Source: Acidobacteriota bacterium (GTDB lineage: Bacteria > Acidobacteriota > Terriglobia > Bryobacterales > Bryobacteraceae). Taken from it: a stretch of DNA of 25,757 bases. The notes under the pieces are model-generated. The model did not search any database. It was not told where the DNA came from and saw only the letters and a list, made by a program, of their open reading frames with translations. Shown here piece by piece: positions 23,071-25,757 of the stretch (positions within the stretch are counted from its first letter, which is position 1; each line of letters begins with the position of its first letter). The stretch covers positions 1 to 25,757 of the forward strand of contig JAEZIJ010000090.1 in the NCBI GenBank assembly GCA_023436715.1, given 5' to 3'. A program made the position numbers and the translations under genes.

Positions 23071-23292
23071 CTATGGCACAGCCGTTGACGTGCCGGCGAT
23101 GGGGCTGACAGCCGATTGGTGTTGAACCGCCGAAAACCCGAGCAACAACACAAATATGATGATCGCCGCGACCAGCAGGATGCAGGCCAACGGAACTTTC
23201 GTCAGCCGCTCGTTGTCTGTCGGTTGGTTGCGAGGATCGCCCGCCCAACTCCGGCTTTCCTCTTCGGTGAAGTTCAACTCTTCATCGCCCAT
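23071..23292 (-). CDS. Small single-pass membrane protein
   Basis: The protein is 73 residues from ATG 23292, which has AGGGG 5 bases upstream; ATG 23316 would add eight residues. The N-terminal 35 residues are acidic and polar ('MGDEELNFTEEESRSWAGDP'), then one transmembrane helix 'VPLACILLVAAIIIFVLLLG' (about 38-58), then a short Ser/Thr/Ala tail. With the acidic side N-terminal the orientation is probably type II or III; this is not certain. I recognise no family. It is transcribed leftward, 199 bases upstream of the E2-E1 operon, and could be its first gene or an independent one. It is divergent from the IF-2B-family gene. Confidence 0.55.
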   Translation of the reverse strand: MGDEELNFTEEESRSWAGDPRNQPTDNERLTKVPLACILLVAAIIIFVLLLGFSAVQHQSAVSPIAGTSTAVP

Positions 23293-23408
23293 CTGATCCC
23301 CTGCCCCTAACCACATGCTATCACCGGAAATTCGATATCGTCCATCCTTTCGGATTCCGAAATCGTCGTATACAGGCGCACTTACGAAAATGTGTTTACG
23401 CTGTAACT

Positions 23409-24218
23409 ATGCTTCCCGAGGCGGTAGCGGACCGCATCGCGGCTATCCGGAACAACAGGACGAGCGGCGCGGCCGAACTCACCGCCGAGGCCGCCGAGAC
23501 GCTCGTGATTGCCGCGGAGATTGCGCCCGGCAGCCTGGGGGAGGCCGCGCGCTCTATCGCCGGCGCGCAGCCGGCGATGGCATCGCTGGCCAATCTCGCA
23601 CGGTTCGTGACGGCGGCAGACGATCCGAAGGCGGCGGCGCGTGAGTTTCTCCGGCGGATGAAAGAAGCTGCGCCGCGCGTTGCCGAACACGCTGCCCGGT
23701 TGATTCGCGGCGGGACCACCGTGCTTACGCACTCCTACAGTTCGGCGGTGCTCGGGGCATTCCGCACCGCATATGCGGCGGGTATCCGATTCCGCGCAGT
23801 CTGTACGGAGTCGCGGCCGTTGTGCGAGGGCGCGGCGCTGGCGGCGAGACTGGCGGGTGAAGGCATTGAGAGCGCGCTAATCGTCGATGCGGCGGCTGCC
23901 TCGCTGCTACGCGAGACCTCGCTGGTCCTGGTGGGCGCGGATACCGTCTCGCAACACGGCGTGGTGAACAAGATGGGAACAGCGCTTATCGCCGTTGCGG
24001 CCGCGGCACTCGGCGTTCCGGTATACGCCTTGTGCGGGTCCGAAAAGTGTTTGCCCGAGGATTACGAACTGCCTCCGGAGCCCGCAAGAGATCCGCGAGA
24101 GATCCTTGCGGAGCCTCCGCCGAGTCTGAAAGTGATCAACTACTACTTCGAGTCGACTCCGCTCGAGTATTTCACCGGAATCGTCACCGAAGATGGGATA
24201 AAGCCTTCACGAGCGTGA
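23409..24218 (+). CDS. IF-2B/eIF2B-alpha-family protein
   Basis: The 269-residue protein has a helical N-terminal domain and a C-terminal Rossmann-like domain of the eIF2B-alpha/MtnA/ribose-1,5-bisphosphate-isomerase superfamily. Landmarks are 'TTVLTHSYSSAVLGAF' (103-118), 'VCTESRPLCEG' (131-141), 'LVGADTVSQHGVVNKMGT' (174-191) with Asp178, and a closing 'NYYFESTPLEYFTGIVTEDG'. In the isomerases a Cys sits in the first motif; here it is THSYS, as in eIF2B-alpha, while the Asp is kept. So it is probably not a standard isomerase; a nucleotide- or sugar-phosphate-binding role is possible. Its end overlaps the convergent flippase by 35 bases. Confidence 0.8.
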   Translation: MLPEAVADRIAAIRNNRTSGAAELTAEAAETLVIAAEIAPGSLGEAARSIAGAQPAMASLANLARFVTAADDPKAAAREFLRRMKEAAPRVAEHAARLIRGGTTVLTHSYSSAVLGAFRTAYAAGIRFRAVCTESRPLCEGAALAARLAGEGIESALIVDAAAASLLRETSLVLVGADTVSQHGVVNKMGTALIAVAAAALGVPVYALCGSEKCLPEDYELPPEPARDPREILAEPPPSLKVINYYFESTPLEYFTGIVTEDGIKPSRA

Positions 24219-25632
24219 GCAGGTCGCGGCCCTGCCAGGCGCACAGCATGAGCAGGTAGGCCCCAGCGGTCGTGCCCGCGGCAATCCATGAGTTCGCTCC
24301 GGCGGCGAAGGCGAGTAATCCGGCTGTCGCGGAAGCGGCTGCCGCAATAGCAGGGCGTATCAGCGCCACATGGGCCGGGATCGGCGCCACGGACAGCCGG
24401 ACGAACGTGTACGAGAGCGCGACCTCAATGGCGCCGCCGGTCAAGAGCCCGAGCGCCGCTCCCTGGGCCCCGAATCGTGGAATCAGTACCGCCGCGGCCG
24501 AGGCTGCCGCCGCGGCCGAAATCCCCATGGACATCATCAGCAGCCGACGTCGGCCATATCCGATCAGGATGTAACGGTAATGGCCGCCGATCATCGCCAG
24601 CGGCAACATCCAGGCCAGGAGTCTCAACACCCCTTCGGCGCCGGCGAATTTCGATCCGTAGATCAGCCGGATGAGAGTGGGAGCGAAAGCAGTCGCTACC
24701 AGCGCCGCGAATACGCTGCCCCAGGCGGCAACGGTGAGCGAGCGTCCGATCAGACTTTCCAGTTCGGGCCGGGGCCGCGACACCGTGCGCGAAATCGAAG
24801 GAAGGAGGTTCACGAAGTAGAGCCAGACGAATGTGTGCAGCGACATGAGTATGCGATGCGAGGCGCCGAACCATCCTACTGGTGTGCCTGGCACGATGAA
24901 CCCGAGGAGCACGGTCGCGAAGTACCACTGAAAGGCCCAGGCAAGCTGGGCGAAGCCGATGGGCAGCGCCTCCCGCAATGGTGCCAGCAAGCGGGGCGGC
25001 CGGAACGTGAGCCGCCCAGGTGCGATCTTCAGTCTCGTTCTGAGGATCAGCATGCAGATGGCGCCGGCGGCTAGGACGGACAGGGACTCGGCCATCCCGA
25101 CCCGGTTGAGCGGCGCGCCGGCCCGCACCAGCGCGAAGACCACGGCGGTGAAAGTAAATTGCCTCACGATGGAAACCGCGGCCACCAGGTGCATGCGGTC
25201 GCTGCCCTGGAAGAACCACTGAAACAGCGCCGGCGCGCCGAACAGGCTCAGCCCGTAGAACAGAAACAGGGACTTCAGTTCCGCGCCGCGATCGAGCACG
25301 GCGGCGAACACCAGGAGTGCGGAAAACGAGCATGCCGCGAGCAGCAGGCGGAGGCTCGCCACCTCTCCCAACAGGGCGGACGGAGAGATGCGGCCCCGTG
25401 CTACCTCGCGCGCGCCGTAATCGCTCAGGCCGAGTTCCACGGGAAGCGTGAAAAAGACCATCGCGGCCAGCGTGAATTCCAGGCTGCCGTAGCGTTGCGG
25501 GCCGAGCACGCGCCCGAGGTACATGAACGCGCTCACTGCCAGGAGCTTCGAGACGAATTCTCCGGAGGTCAGCAGGATGTAATTGCGCGCGAGGGCGTTG
25601 GTCCTCTGCCGTTCAGGTTGGGCTGTGGCCAT
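24184..25632 (-). CDS. Wzx-like oligosaccharide flippase (MOP superfamily)
   Basis: The 482-residue protein has about 12-14 hydrophobic helices and the polysaccharide-biosynthesis opening 'NALARNYILLTSGEFVSKLL', then 'YLGRVLGPQRYGSLEFTLA' and 'FTLPVELGLSDYGAREVARG'. These match Wzx/RfbX-type transporters, which flip undecaprenyl-linked sugar units across the inner membrane for O-antigen, capsule or glycoprotein assembly. No glycosyltransferases are seen in this window; they may lie beyond the right edge. Start ATG 25632 is used. Function could pair with the YfhO-family protein at 4449, but the two genes are far apart. Confidence 0.9.
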   Translation of the reverse strand: MATAQPERQRTNALARNYILLTSGEFVSKLLAVSAFMYLGRVLGPQRYGSLEFTLAAMVFFTLPVELGLSDYGAREVARGRISPSALLGEVASLRLLLAACSFSALLVFAAVLDRGAELKSLFLFYGLSLFGAPALFQWFFQGSDRMHLVAAVSIVRQFTFTAVVFALVRAGAPLNRVGMAESLSVLAAGAICMLILRTRLKIAPGRLTFRPPRLLAPLREALPIGFAQLAWAFQWYFATVLLGFIVPGTPVGWFGASHRILMSLHTFVWLYFVNLLPSISRTVSRPRPELESLIGRSLTVAAWGSVFAALVATAFAPTLIRLIYGSKFAGAEGVLRLLAWMLPLAMIGGHYRYILIGYGRRRLLMMSMGISAAAAASAAAVLIPRFGAQGAALGLLTGGAIEVALSYTFVRLSVAPIPAHVALIRPAIAAAASATAGLLAFAAGANSWIAAGTTAGAYLLMLCAWQGRDLLTLVKALSHLR

Positions 25633-25691
25633 GGTTAGTGAACTGGAGAGAACGCTCCGTTGAAAGCCACCGTTGCCCGGGGACCAGCCAC

Positions 25692-25711
25692 GGGCGCCGC
25701 ATGCGTCGCCC
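25692..25711. repeat. Near-palindromic repeat in the terminal non-coding stretch
   Basis: GGGCGCCGCATGCGTCGCCC is a 20-base palindrome with one mismatched pair, followed by CTACAAAAACA. It resembles widely dispersed GCATGC-centred repeats of high-GC bacteria. The rest of 25633-25757 shows no gene. Confidence 0.5.
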
Positions 25712-25757
25712 CTACAAAAACAATGTATGGGCCGGGCCTGCCCCGCCCCCGACCCGC

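Overview
This is a high-GC bacterial chromosome segment. The gene style points to Acidobacteriota, probably a Bryobacterales/Solibacter-like lineage: many small secreted beta-rich proteins, a PASTA-less Ser/Thr kinase with an Ala/Pro/Gln linker, a K+-independent H+-pyrophosphatase and abundant GC-rich hairpin repeats. That assignment is inference; there is no rRNA or marker gene here to prove it.

Layout. (a) 1-3521 is the end of a type VI secretion (T6SS) locus: the last 36 codons of a VgrG-like spike protein, a hairpin repeat, a DUF4123 adaptor/chaperone, a CsgG-family secreted protein and a membrane Ser/Thr kinase. A hypothetical gene follows at 3567. (b) 4008-17278 is mostly housekeeping and metabolism: VOC protein, YfhO-family membrane protein, typA, a small secreted protein, hppA, a strong intrinsic terminator, rhaM, an outer-membrane beta-barrel, a Spy-like LTXXQ protein, then a tightly coupled trio (lipoprotein, geranylgeranyl-reductase-like flavoprotein, hemL), a secreted hypothetical and an aldo/keto reductase. 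(c) 17279-17714 is a repeat-rich intergenic region with two different large inverted repeats. (d) 17715-20066 is a soluble PAS/PAS/GAF/PAS histidine kinase followed by tRNA-Arg(UCU).

(e) 20096-23292 is the accessory region. The last 25 bases of tRNA-Arg recur exactly at 21519-21543, the hallmark of site-specific integration into a tRNA 3' end. The 1.37 kb between them holds a VapBC45-type toxin-antitoxin pair, a 47-codon ORF and no integrase. Immediately beyond the second repeat lies a leftward operon with a 53-residue acidic protein, an E2-like ubiquitin-conjugating-fold protein and an E1-like ThiF-family adenylating enzyme, preceded by a small single-pass membrane protein. This minimal E2-E1 module, with no recognisable JAB peptidase and no glycine-ended modifier, is the best candidate in the window for an undescribed system.

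(f) 23409-25632 holds an IF-2B/eIF2B-alpha-family protein and a convergent Wzx-like flippase. The last 125 bases contain only a palindromic repeat.

Several intergenic regions carry a recurring -10-like hexamer (GATAAT/TATAAT/TACAAT) close to the start codon, which suggests very short leaders or leaderless mRNAs for some genes.
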